In this document: positions 51,605 to 60,521 of the stretch, piece after piece
Position numbering within the stretch: position 1 is the first letter of the stretch
Layout of the letters: each line of letters opens with the position of its first letter
Source: an uncultured Caldilineaceae bacterium
GTDB taxonomy: Bacteria > Chloroflexota > Anaerolineae > Caldilineales > Caldilineaceae
Direction: 5' to 3'
Assembly (NCBI GenBank): GCA_958295915.1
Contig: OY282381.1
Coordinates: forward strand, 4,770,001 to 4,834,000
Length of the DNA stretch: 64,000 nt
Notes under the pieces: generated by a model
Told to the model about the DNA's origin: nothing
The model's database searches: none
What the model saw: only the letters and a program-made list of their open reading frames with translations
Position numbers and translations under genes: made by a program

Positions 51605-53869
51605 TCATGGCTTTCTGGCCGCCTGAAGGCCGGTTGCATCCGCGAACTCTCTCAGCACATTTTCGGTGATTCTCGATACGTTGTTGTCATAGTGGTTGTG
51701 CGACAAGCTGCCACACCAACAGATCGAGCCCACAGAAAAAACAGCCCCATCGTTCGGCATCTCAAAATAGACCATATCGGCGCGCACGTTCGCCAGATGA
51801 TCGTTCAGTAAGTTCGTATTCACCTGCAGATAGTCCTCGATGACCGGTGCCATCGACCGCCCATGCCCGCTTGAAGAGGCCAGCACAAGCGTGTGATAGG
51901 GTGTCCCCAAACTGTAATCGATGCGGTCCAGTTCGTCGCCGGCCGCTCCCCCAAACACAAGGCCGAAATCGCCAATGATTTCATCTTCAGCGATGCCATC
52001 GAAGATGAACGCCGCCCGTTCATCGAAACTGTCCGCTCGCCGCCTATACCCCGGAGCGCGATCACCCCAACCCTGGGCTGTGAACCCGATGCCGGTCAGT
52101 TGGTTGGGCGGCTTGCCGCGATGCCGCCACAGTCCGCCCAGCTCGCCGCTTGTGCTGTGATAACATTCGCCAGGCGCAGAGTTCCAGGCGCGCGTGCCGG
52201 CCATGCCTCGCCGCGACTCAACGATATGTGGCCGCTCAGGATCGACGCTCGTCACCCAATAGAAACCATTGCCGCCCAAATACATCAGCCGCCCGCCAGC
52301 AGCCAGATAGGCTTCCATGGCTGTCATCATCGGGGTGGTCCAATATTCAGGATGGGTGCCAGTAATTATGACCCGATAGCTTGCCAGAAGCTCCCGCCCT
52401 GTAACGTGCAGATCTTCATCGGTGGCGACGTCATACGCAAACCCTTTCTGTTCCAGCCAATCGATCAGATAGAGGTCCTCGCCCAGAAGGCGGGGCGCGC
52501 CCGTCAGCGGATGCCGGTATTTGGGACGTATGTTGACGATGGGACGCAGGCGAGACGAATAACAGCAGCCGCTGCCATCCGCGTGCAGATCGTAAATCGA
52601 CATGGCGAATTCAGGATGCTCGGCCAGATAGAGATCCCGTGGATCCCGTCTGATATGGGCTTCAGGTAAGCCAGCCAGATGCTCTTGCGCGGCATCCATC
52701 CGATCATTGGCGTAGACCAGATAGGTCATGGTTGGTATGAGATAGAGAACGGCAGCGCTCGCCGACCCATAGGGAGGGCGCACAAAAAACGGAATGTGAT
52801 CTTCCTGCTCTCCCGCCGTCAGTCGCGCCGCATAAACGCCGCTTCGCAATCCCTTCGGGACCACCAATTCAAAGTCGGGCGCCCAGCCGGCATCCTCCAG
52901 ATCGTCCTCATGGAAATGAATGGCGCCGTACTCCTCCGGCGCCTGTTTGCCGTTGATTTCATTGGCCGTCCAGTTGTGCCCGGTCATGGCGCGCGCAGGC
53001 ATGTTGATGGCGACTCCATGCAACCCGTGCCGGCCCCTATCGGTCACCTTGGCCGAAGATAGATCAGCGGCGAAATCCCAGGCGGCAACCAGGTCGTCGC
53101 CAGCTACCTCCTCGGGAGGAACGCCTTGCCTCAACCGCTCGATCTCGCCGGGGTCGAGCCCCCGCGCGAAGACGCGCGGGCTATCGATCTTTCCATTATA
53201 AAGGCCCCGGCCCACGAGGCGATTCGAGCCGATACCCTCAACGTATGTGGCAGCCATCAGCAGAGGGCGATCGTTCCTGCCAGATACCTCGACTCCGACA
53301 GATCGTTCAATCACAACGGCTGAACTGTCCGACGGCCAATCTGACAGCGGCGCCTGATACAGTCGGAGCGTCCGCATCTCTGCATCAAACGTGCCGGCGA
53401 CAAAATACCATTCGGAAGCCCGCAGCGCTTGGCCAGTGTGGATGCGCACGCCCGCGCCCGACCCGCCAATCCACAGCCCCAAGTCACCGTCCGCGCCAAT
53501 CATGAGACCATACCCTACCTCATCTGTGGACCACTTGCTCAGCAGCCCCTGCGCTTCCCCCTTTTGAGGCGTCGTTGGATATACCCAGGCCTGAAGGGTG
53601 AGGCTGTTCAACCGGCTGAGCGGCGCATGGTCTTCGACCAGAACGTACGCGCCGGTATGAGCGACCTGCTTGCGTCCCGTATGCTGACCGTTGACCGCTG
53701 TGTCAACTACCTCTTCTTTGAAACCAGGCCCGCCCGGATTCTCATCGCCATGAATCAGGCGGACTATAGTTGCTTGGTAGGTCGGCAGATCTGTGCTGAC
53801 CATGAAACGAATCGGTTCACCTGGCGCGACGCTGAATTTATCAGTGTAGCCTATCAGCTCGGTTGTCAT
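51605..53869 (-). CDS. N,N-dimethylformamidase large-subunit-like protein
   Basis: A 754-residue protein resembling the beta (large) subunit of N,N-dimethylformamidase. The N-terminal half includes a LamG/concanavalin-like region (about residues 85-290, LQAWVYPTTPQKGE ... WYFVAGTFD), and the C-terminal half (about 300-750, PYGSASAAVLYLIPTMTYLVYAND ... GGRLMYLGGNGFYWVTS) is a glutamine-amidotransferase-like fold found in this family. The metal ligands of the characterised enzyme are not evident to me, so substrate is unproven. I chose ATG 53869 because GGAGAAG precedes it; upstream the frame runs into family A repeats. A partner small subunit is not seen. Confidence 0.82.
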   Translation of the reverse strand: MTTELIGYTDKFSVAPGEPIRFMVSTDLPTYQATIVRLIHGDENPGGPGFKEEVVDTAVNGQHTGRKQVAHTGAYVLVEDHAPLSRLNSLTLQAWVYPTTPQKGEAQGLLSKWSTDEVGYGLMIGADGDLGLWIGGSGAGVRIHTGQALRASEWYFVAGTFDAEMRTLRLYQAPLSDWPSDSSAVVIERSVGVEVSGRNDRPLLMAATYVEGIGSNRLVGRGLYNGKIDSPRVFARGLDPGEIERLRQGVPPEEVAGDDLVAAWDFAADLSSAKVTDRGRHGLHGVAINMPARAMTGHNWTANEINGKQAPEEYGAIHFHEDDLEDAGWAPDFELVVPKGLRSGVYAARLTAGEQEDHIPFFVRPPYGSASAAVLYLIPTMTYLVYANDRMDAAQEHLAGLPEAHIRRDPRDLYLAEHPEFAMSIYDLHADGSGCCYSSRLRPIVNIRPKYRHPLTGAPRLLGEDLYLIDWLEQKGFAYDVATDEDLHVTGRELLASYRVIITGTHPEYWTTPMMTAMEAYLAAGGRLMYLGGNGFYWVTSVDPERPHIVESRRGMAGTRAWNSAPGECYHSTSGELGGLWRHRGKPPNQLTGIGFTAQGWGDRAPGYRRRADSFDERAAFIFDGIAEDEIIGDFGLVFGGAAGDELDRIDYSLGTPYHTLVLASSSGHGRSMAPVIEDYLQVNTNLLNDHLANVRADMVYFEMPNDGAVFSVGSICWCGSLSHNHYDNNVSRITENVLREFADATGLQAARKP

Positions 53870-53881
53870 ACTCTTCTCCAT

Positions 53882-53987
53882 TGCGCCCTTGCGTTGATGT
53901 TCAAAACCGTCCCCGTCCCCAACGCCGGCAGGCAAAGAAACTCCCGGTTTTCTTTGCGCCCCTTGCGCCTTAGCGTCCTTGCGTTTA
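53882..53987. repeat. Family A repeat in the DMFase-like 5' region
   Basis: A fragment ttgcgcccttgcgttga at 53881-53897 and a larger copy at about 53937-53987 (ctttgcgccccttgcgcct, tagcgtccttgcgtttat). They lie between the ATG and any promoter for the minus-strand gene. Confidence 0.8.
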
Positions 53988-54137
53988 TTTTCAAATATGA
54001 TACTATATCCAATCAAACAGTCGCCGCTTGGCAGGGAAATATAGCTGTAGTATACATATATGAGCGCCGGCGTCCACCTGCCGCCAACGGGCGGAAGCCC
54101 AGTGACGAGGCCCATCGAAGGCGAGTCAAACAGGCAA

Positions 54138-56684
54138 ATGAACGACACCAAACAGATCACTGTCCCCGTGCTCGGGATGAGCTGCGTCAACTGCGTGGCG
54201 GCGGTGGAAGGCAGCGGCAAGAGCGCCGCCGCCGTAGAAAATGCGACGGTCAACTTTGCCAGTGAGCGACTGACCGTCACATACGATCCGGCCCAATCGC
54301 AAGCCAATGACGTGCTGGCAGACGTGCGACAACGAGTCGCGCGGGCCGGCTATCAAATTCCCACCGCAACGCTGACAGTGCCCATCACTGGCATGAACTG
54401 TACCAACTGCGCCAATACAATCGAACGCGCCTTGGAAAAAACCGAAGGCATCGTGCGCGCCAACGTCAACTTTGCCGCTGAAAAAGCGCATGTCGAATAT
54501 GTCAGCGGCCTGACCGCACGCGCCTCAATCGTGGCCGCCGTGCGTAAGGCCGGCTACGACGTCATCGCGGCCGAACCCGGGGCATCCGCAGAGACGCCCC
54601 CAAGGGACGCCCCGGGCGAAGATGCCGAGGCGACAGCCCGCGCCGCCGCGATTCACCATCAGCGGCGACGGCTGCTCGTGGGAATCGCCTTCTCCCTGCC
54701 GCTGCTGATCCTGAGCATGGGGCGAGACTTTGGCCTGCCCGGTATCTCGGACGCTGCAATCTCCCAGCTTTTGGGAATCAGCGCGCTGTCCGATTGGGCG
54801 CACGCCAACTGGATCAACTGGCTCCTGTTTCTCCTGGCGACGCCAGTGCAGTTCTACGTTGGCTGGGACTATTTCGTGGGCGCCTACAAATCCTTGCGCA
54901 ATCGCAGCGCCAATATGGATGTGCTGGTGACGATGGGCACATCCGTTGCCTACATCTACAGCCTGGCGGTCCTATTGGCCCAATCCGCCGGCAACAACGC
55001 GCTGGGCGACCATGTCTACTTTGAAACGGCGGCGGTTATCATCACGCTGATAGTTCTCGGCAAACTACTGGAAGCCAGAGCGAAAGGCCAGACCAGCGCC
55101 GCTATCAAACAGTTGATGGGTCTGCAAAGTAAGACAGCCCGCATCGCGCGCGGCGATGAGGAACTGGATATCCCCATCGAAGAAGTAATCGTCGGCGATG
55201 TCGTGATCGTGCGCCCAGGCGAAAAAATTCCAGTGGATGGCATCGTCATTGCCGGCGGGTCGGCAGTGGATGAAAGCCTGCTCACCGGCGAAAGCCTGCC
55301 TGTCGAAAAAAGCGTAGGCAGTGAAGTCATCGGCGCCGCCATCAACAAGCAGGGCCTGCTGCGCATCGAGGCCACAAAAGTGGGACGCGAGACAGCGCTG
55401 GCCCAGATTATCAGGCTAGTGGAAGAAGCCCAGGGAAGCAAAGCCCCGATTCAGCGCGCCGTCGATCAGGTATCAGCCTACTTCGTGCCAGCGGTGATCG
55501 GCCTGGCAATCCTCACATTTGCTGTGTGGATGCTGGCCGGCGCTGGATTTGTGCCAGCGCTCCTGCGACTTGTCGCCGTGCTGGTAATCGCCTGTCCCTG
55601 CGCAATGGGGCTGGCCACGCCGACTTCAATTATGGTGGGCATCGGAAAAGGCGCGGAAAAAGGCATTCTCTTCAAAAACAGCGTGGCCCTGGAACAAACG
55701 CACAGACTCACCGCGATCCTGCTGGACAAAACCGGTACCCTCACCAAAGGCCAACCGGCCGTCACCGACCTGGTCGTCAGCCCAATCTATTCAGTAGCCA
55801 GTGATCAGCTGTTGCGGCTGGCCGCCTCTGCCGAAAAAGGATCGGAGCATCCACTTGGCGAGGCGATTGTGCGCTCCGCCCAGGCTAACGGCCTGACCCT
55901 GGCCGACCCGACCAACTTCGAAGGGATCGCCGGCCACGGTATCGCGGCCCAAGTGGAGAATCATCAGATTCTGATCGGCAATCTGCGCCTGATGGAAAGG
56001 GAAAAGGTAACGTTGAACGGGCTTGCGCCCAGATTTGCCGCCCTGCAAGCCGAAGCCAGAACCGCTATCTGGATGGCCGTCGATGGCCAGGCAAGAGCGC
56101 TGATCGTCGTGGCCGATACCGTGAAAGAAGGCGCCCCAGAAGCTGTGGCCGCCCTGCGTAAACTGGGCCTGAGCGTAGCTATGGCTACCGGCGACAACCA
56201 GGCGACCGCCGACGCTATCGCCAAGGAGGTGGGCATCAACCGTGTCTTTGCCGAAACGCTGCCAAGCGACAAAGCCAGCTACGTGGCCGCCTTGCAGGCA
56301 GAAGGCCATCGCGTGGCGATGATAGGCGACGGCATTAACGACGCGCCCGCCCTGGCAAATGCCGATGTCGGCATCGCTATCGGCGCCGGCGCCGATGTGG
56401 CGATGGAGACCGCCGACGTGACGCTCATACGCGGGGATCTGCGCAGCGTGCCCCAGGCTATCGCGCTCTCGCAGGCGACCATGCGCAACATCAGGCAGAA
56501 CCTGATCTGGGCGTTCGGCTACAATGTGGCGCTGATTCCCATTGCCGCCGGTATTTTGGCGCCCTTCGTCTGGGCGCCGGCCTTTCTGCAACAGTTGCAC
56601 CCGATCTTGGCCGCAACAGCCATGGCCTTCTCCAGCATCAGCGTCGTAATCAACGCGCTACGCCTGCATCGACTCCAGCTGTAA
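54138..56684 (+). CDS. copA: Copper-translocating P1B-type ATPase
   Basis: An 848-residue copper exporter. Two N-terminal metal-binding domains have C16-x2-C19 (GMSCVNC) and C88-x2-C91 (GMNCTNC). Eight transmembrane helices, CPC near residue 485, DKTGT near 529 (phosphorylated Asp), and GDGINDAPAL near 732. A family C-like gcaatctcccagctt sequence at 54762 lies in the first membrane domain (AISQLLG). I chose ATG 54138; the frame opens earlier at 54060. It is followed by ccmF 10 bases later, so a link between copper handling and cytochrome assembly is possible. Confidence 0.93.
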   Translation: MNDTKQITVPVLGMSCVNCVAAVEGSGKSAAAVENATVNFASERLTVTYDPAQSQANDVLADVRQRVARAGYQIPTATLTVPITGMNCTNCANTIERALEKTEGIVRANVNFAAEKAHVEYVSGLTARASIVAAVRKAGYDVIAAEPGASAETPPRDAPGEDAEATARAAAIHHQRRRLLVGIAFSLPLLILSMGRDFGLPGISDAAISQLLGISALSDWAHANWINWLLFLLATPVQFYVGWDYFVGAYKSLRNRSANMDVLVTMGTSVAYIYSLAVLLAQSAGNNALGDHVYFETAAVIITLIVLGKLLEARAKGQTSAAIKQLMGLQSKTARIARGDEELDIPIEEVIVGDVVIVRPGEKIPVDGIVIAGGSAVDESLLTGESLPVEKSVGSEVIGAAINKQGLLRIEATKVGRETALAQIIRLVEEAQGSKAPIQRAVDQVSAYFVPAVIGLAILTFAVWMLAGAGFVPALLRLVAVLVIACPCAMGLATPTSIMVGIGKGAEKGILFKNSVALEQTHRLTAILLDKTGTLTKGQPAVTDLVVSPIYSVASDQLLRLAASAEKGSEHPLGEAIVRSAQANGLTLADPTNFEGIAGHGIAAQVENHQILIGNLRLMEREKVTLNGLAPRFAALQAEARTAIWMAVDGQARALIVVADTVKEGAPEAVAALRKLGLSVAMATGDNQATADAIAKEVGINRVFAETLPSDKASYVAALQAEGHRVAMIGDGINDAPALANADVGIAIGAGADVAMETADVTLIRGDLRSVPQAIALSQATMRNIRQNLIWAFGYNVALIPIAAGILAPFVWAPAFLQQLHPILAATAMAFSSISVVINALRLHRLQL

Positions 56685-56694
56685 CGAGATATGT

Positions 56695-58731
56695 ATGATC
56701 TTTGATTTCGGCTACTTAATTCTGGTGGTCGCCCTGCTCCTGGCCGCCTTTGGCATGGTCGCCGGGTTTTGGGCAGGACATAAATACGAAAAGAGTGGCG
56801 CAGAACTGGCCGAACGGCTGACCGCAAGCAGTTTTCATGCCGTTTTTGCGGTTGCCGCGCTGGTGAGCATCGCCGCCGCGATCCTGTGGTATGGCCTGCT
56901 GACCGACCAATTTCAGATCAGGTATGTCTGGAACAGCTCCGAGCGAAGTCTGCCGACTTTCTATAAATTTGCCTCACTCTGGGGCGGCCAGGCAGGCAGC
57001 CTCCTCTTCTGGACACTGCTGCTGGGTCTGTTCAGCGCAGCGGCAGCTTTGACTTTTCGCAACACACAGCGTCCTCTGATGCCCTTTGTCAACAGCGCGC
57101 TGCTGGCCACGCTGCTCTTTTTCTTGACGCTCCTCGTCTTTAGCGCCAATCCCTTCGAGCGGGTCGGCATCCTGCCGCCCGACGGCCGAGGACTTAACCC
57201 TTTGCTGCAAAACTACTGGATGGTCATTCATCCGGTCATGCTCTACCTGGGCTGGGTCGGATTGAGCGTGCCCTTTGCGTTTGCCGTGGCCGCGCTGCTG
57301 AGCAAACGCCTGGACCGACGCTGGGTGCGTACCGTGCGCCGCTGGACGTTGATCCCATGGATGTTCCTGTCAGCCGGCATTATTATGGGCAGCCAGTGGG
57401 CCTATATGGAGCTGGGTTGGGGCGGCTACTGGGCCTGGGACCCCGTGGAGAATGCCAGCTTTCTGCCGTGGCTCACCGCGACCGCCTTTCTGCATAGCAT
57501 AATCATTCAGGAGCAACGCGGTATTCTGAAAGTCTGGAATGTCACCCTGATCTGGTTGACCTATACCTTGGTGGTTTTGGGAACATTTACGACTCGAAGT
57601 GGCATCCTCAGCAGTGTCCATAGCTTTGCCCAAAGCCCGATTGGCCCCTATTTTCTCGTCTTCCTGGCCTTCACGACAATCGGTTTTCTGCTGCTTCTCT
57701 TCCTGCGTATGCGCTATTTGCAGGGAGAGAACGAAATCGACTCGATCTCCAGCAGGGAAGGCGCGTTCTTGGCCAATAACTGGTTGTTTGCCGGCATCGC
57801 CTTTGTTGTCTTGTGGGGTACGTTTTTCCCCATGTTCAGTGAAATCCTGACAGGCGACCGCATCACCGTGGCAGCTCCCTGGTTCAATAAAGTGGCCGGC
57901 CCCCTCTTCCTGCTGCTGTTTGTGCTGATGGGCGTTGGCCCTCTGCTAGGCTGGCGACGCACAGGCGCGGCCGCCTTTCGCCGTCAGTTCACCTGGCCAG
58001 GTCTGGCCGCGCTGCTATCAGCCCCCTGTTTCCTGCTCACCAGCCGCAATCCCTTCCCCGTGGCCGGCCTGAGTGTCTGCGTCTTTGTGGCCGCGACGAT
58101 CCTGCAGGAGTTTATCCGCGGCCTGAATGCTCGCCGCCGTACAAAAGGAGAGCCGTTCCCCGCAGCGCTGCTAGGGCTATTGCGCCGCAATGGTCGCAGG
58201 TATGGCGGATATATCGTCCATTTTGGCATTATGCTGATCGGCGTAGCGATTATCGGCAATGAATTCTACCAATCCACAACGCACGTAACCCTCTCAGCCG
58301 GTGAATCCGTCGACCTGTCCGGCTATACCCTGACCTATACCAACTTGGACTCCCAGCGCAGAAGCAACCATACAGAAATGCGCGCCAATCTCCTCGTCGC
58401 TGATGCCGAATCCGGTCGGCTGCTGGATCAGATAGCGCCCCGCCGTAATATTTACGACAAAGCGCCAGACCAGCCCACGAGCGAAGTCGGTCTGCGGATG
58501 ACGCCTGCTGAAGATGTGTATGTGATTCTCAACGGCTGGCAAGGCGATGGAAGCAGCGCCACATTCACCATTTATATCAATCCACTGACCATGTGGATGT
58601 GGATTGGCGGCCTTCTCATCATCCTCGGAACGGTCATCAGCGTGTGGCCCCATACCACAGGGACCAGTGACCGGTCGCCAGTGACCAGGATTCCAGCCAC
58701 TGGCCAGTGGTCACTAGCCACCGACCCCTGA
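56695..58731 (+). CDS. ccmF: Cytochrome c heme lyase subunit CcmF
   Basis: A 678-residue integral membrane protein with about 15 hydrophobic segments and the WWD signature WGGYWAWDPVENASFLPWL (about 237-255), preceded by NYWMVIHPVMLYLGWVG. It couples heme to apocytochrome c in system I biogenesis. The large periplasmic domain (540-650) is present. The C-terminal residues after VWPHTTGTSDRSPVTR are encoded by a family B repeat and run to the TGA, so the natural end has been replaced. Ten bases after copA. Confidence 0.93.
   Translation: MIFDFGYLILVVALLLAAFGMVAGFWAGHKYEKSGAELAERLTASSFHAVFAVAALVSIAAAILWYGLLTDQFQIRYVWNSSERSLPTFYKFASLWGGQAGSLLFWTLLLGLFSAAAALTFRNTQRPLMPFVNSALLATLLFFLTLLVFSANPFERVGILPPDGRGLNPLLQNYWMVIHPVMLYLGWVGLSVPFAFAVAALLSKRLDRRWVRTVRRWTLIPWMFLSAGIIMGSQWAYMELGWGGYWAWDPVENASFLPWLTATAFLHSIIIQEQRGILKVWNVTLIWLTYTLVVLGTFTTRSGILSSVHSFAQSPIGPYFLVFLAFTTIGFLLLLFLRMRYLQGENEIDSISSREGAFLANNWLFAGIAFVVLWGTFFPMFSEILTGDRITVAAPWFNKVAGPLFLLLFVLMGVGPLLGWRRTGAAAFRRQFTWPGLAALLSAPCFLLTSRNPFPVAGLSVCVFVAATILQEFIRGLNARRRTKGEPFPAALLGLLRRNGRRYGGYIVHFGIMLIGVAIIGNEFYQSTTHVTLSAGESVDLSGYTLTYTNLDSQRRSNHTEMRANLLVADAESGRLLDQIAPRRNIYDKAPDQPTSEVGLRMTPAEDVYVILNGWQGDGSSATFTIYINPLTMWMWIGGLLIILGTVISVWPHTTGTSDRSPVTRIPATGQWSLATDP
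58655..58727. repeat. Family B repeat at the ccmF 3' end
   Basis: gaccagtgaccggtcgcc and ccactggccagtggtcac, two overlapping palindromes encoding the last 25 residues of CcmF and ending 2 bases before its stop. Confidence 0.85.
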
Positions 58732-58735
58732 AGTT

Positions 58736-59104
58736 ATGTGGATCGTTCTCGCTTTCATCAGCGTAGTCTCCATCGCCGCAGTTGGGTTTGTCATCTGGCC
58801 CCTGTTCCGTCCCCATTCCACCTTGATTTTGTCGGAAGGCGAGGAGGGCTTGGCAGAGTTGCTGACGCGCAAAGACGCCACCTTGCAGGCGATCAAGGAT
58901 CTGGAGTTTGATCACAACGTCGGCAAGATCGAAGACGCCGATTTCGAATACTTCAATCAGATCTTGCGGCGTAGAGCCGTGTTGTTGCTCCAGCGAATCG
59001 AGCGGTATGCGCCGCAAACCGCTCAACTGGAAGAGACGCTGGAAGTAGAGATCGCAGCCCGCCGCCGGGTAAACCCCAGCGACCAGAAACAACGTGACCA
59101 CTAA
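58736..59104 (+). CDS. CcmI/CcmH-like cytochrome c biogenesis protein
   Basis: A 122-residue protein: one transmembrane helix at residues 4-24 then a charged domain with ERK-like LLTRKDATLQAIKDLEFDHNVGKIEDADFEYF, the characteristic motif of the CcmI N-terminal region. Located 4 bases after the ccmF stop, so part of a cytochrome assembly operon. The stop lies in a family B repeat fragment (aaccaccggtcacg). Confidence 0.78.
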   Translation: MWIVLAFISVVSIAAVGFVIWPLFRPHSTLILSEGEEGLAELLTRKDATLQAIKDLEFDHNVGKIEDADFEYFNQILRRRAVLLLQRIERYAPQTAQLEETLEVEIAARRRVNPSDQKQRDH

Positions 59105-59111
59105 CCACCGG

Positions 59112-60467
59112 TCACGTCGCCACAGCCGTATTGCCAGACAGAAGTGGCGCGCTCAGCGCGCCGACAACGCTAACAAGCGATGCCGTCACATAGAGCCCTG
59201 TCATCCCAATGCTTTCCAGCGCCAGGCCGAGGAGCCAACTCCCCAGACCAATGCCGAGATCGAAGGCCAGATAGAAACTGCTGGTGGCGCGACCACGTTG
59301 CGTATCTGCCATGCGATCCACGCATATAGCGATCAGAGCCGGGTGGGTGATGCCAGAACCAACGCCCATCAGCGCCGCGCTGCCCAGAAGCGCGGGCATT
59401 GTCCCAGCAAAGGCAAATCCCATCAAACCGACGGCGTTCACAAGCAGAGAAGGGACCAGCGCCCGCGCGCGCTCAGGGCGATCAAGTAGCCTGCCCGTTA
59501 GAATGCGGGTGGCAATGATTGAGATTCCATATACGCCGTAGGCCGCGCCCACCGGCGCGAAGGCCCGACGCGCCGCCAGCAGAGGCAGAAAGGCCAAAAA
59601 GGCGCCGAAACTGACGCCGAAAAGCCATGTCGTCAGCATCGGGCCTCGCAAAGGTGGAGGCAGTAGGGAGCGCCCAGTGGAGAGGGCAGACACAAGACCT
59701 GTCAAACGGCGCAACCATGCCCGAAAGCTGGAAGGTCGCGCCGTCCGACCCACTGGATGCCCAGCGCAGGCGCCAGACCTGCGGGTAGGCGCAAAACCTG
59801 CCCCTACAGGGACCGCCCTCCATATAAAAACGCCGGCCAGAAGGGACAGCCCACCGCTCAGCCAAAACGCGCTATGGCCAACACCCCATCCCCATAAAGG
59901 GCACAGTATGCCGGCAGAGCCGTCTACACGTGCAGACATGCCGCCGCACCACATCGGGCAAGGATCGGTGGGGCAGCGGTATAGCAGGGTAAGCTGCTCC
60001 ATCCCAGCGCTGACCGTCGCCGGTGTCAGTGTTATCGCTAGATTGGCAGCCACGCCAAACAGGGCCAAGGCCGCGCCCCGGCGGGCCGGAGGAGATAGAT
60101 CCGCCACCAATGCCGTCGCTGCAGTGGTGAACGTGACGTATCCCCCAGCCTGTAGGATGCGCAACCCAAACAACAGCGCGGGGCTGCTGGCAAAACTCAT
60201 CAGCGCCGCGCCCGCAGCCAAGGCAACTGTGCCGAACAGAATCACCGCACGGCTGCCCAAGCTGTCGTTGACAGCGCCGGCCAGAGGCCGTCCGAATAGA
60301 GAGGCAACGCCGAATGCGCCCAGCACAAAGCCGATCTGCCAGTCCGGCAGGCCAATGGCCTCCAAATAGAGGGGTATGGGGACCAGCAGCGTATAAAACG
60401 CGCCGAAGAACAGCAGCGATGCCGACCAGACCGCCCAGTGAGGCATGAGCGCCCTAATCACATACAT
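59112..60467 (-). CDS. MFS transporter with repeat-derived insertions
   Basis: A 451-residue major facilitator superfamily transporter with about twelve helices; the start ATG 60467 fits. Helix 2-3 loop GRPLAGAVNDSLGSR and helix 8-9 GRLLDRPERAR are typical. Two stretches are not MFS-like: about residues 160-195 (LYRCPTDPCPMWCGGM ... PLWGWG) and the central loop (about residues 215-265, FAPTRRSGACAGHPVGRTAR), the second encoded by family D and C repeats at 59685-59809. Follows arsM fusion on the same strand, so it may export an arsenical, but that is inferred. Confidence 0.85.
   Translation of the reverse strand: MYVIRALMPHWAVWSASLLFFGAFYTLLVPIPLYLEAIGLPDWQIGFVLGAFGVASLFGRPLAGAVNDSLGSRAVILFGTVALAAGAALMSFASSPALLFGLRILQAGGYVTFTTAATALVADLSPPARRGAALALFGVAANLAITLTPATVSAGMEQLTLLYRCPTDPCPMWCGGMSARVDGSAGILCPLWGWGVGHSAFWLSGGLSLLAGVFIWRAVPVGAGFAPTRRSGACAGHPVGRTARPSSFRAWLRRLTGLVSALSTGRSLLPPPLRGPMLTTWLFGVSFGAFLAFLPLLAARRAFAPVGAAYGVYGISIIATRILTGRLLDRPERARALVPSLLVNAVGLMGFAFAGTMPALLGSAALMGVGSGITHPALIAICVDRMADTQRGRATSSFYLAFDLGIGLGSWLLGLALESIGMTGLYVTASLVSVVGALSAPLLSGNTAVAT
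59684..59809 (-). repeat. Family D and C repeats inside the MFS coding sequence
   Basis: Family D: 59785-59809 (gtaggcgcaaaacctgcccc) and a shorter copy at 59684-59703. Family C: 59708-59744, ggcgcaacc paired with ggtcgcgcc around cgaaagctgg. All keep the frame open. Confidence 0.75.
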
Positions 60468-60521
60468 CACGCACAGAGGCAACCATAAGGGGCGCCCCCA
60501 CCGGCGAGGCCGAATAGCGGC

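Noticed and set aside
52900..53180. A second palindrome family in the DMFase-like gene (cccgcgcgaagacgcgcggg, about 53157)
   Set aside because: Coding sequence conserved-looking there; a single copy, so not called as a repeat.
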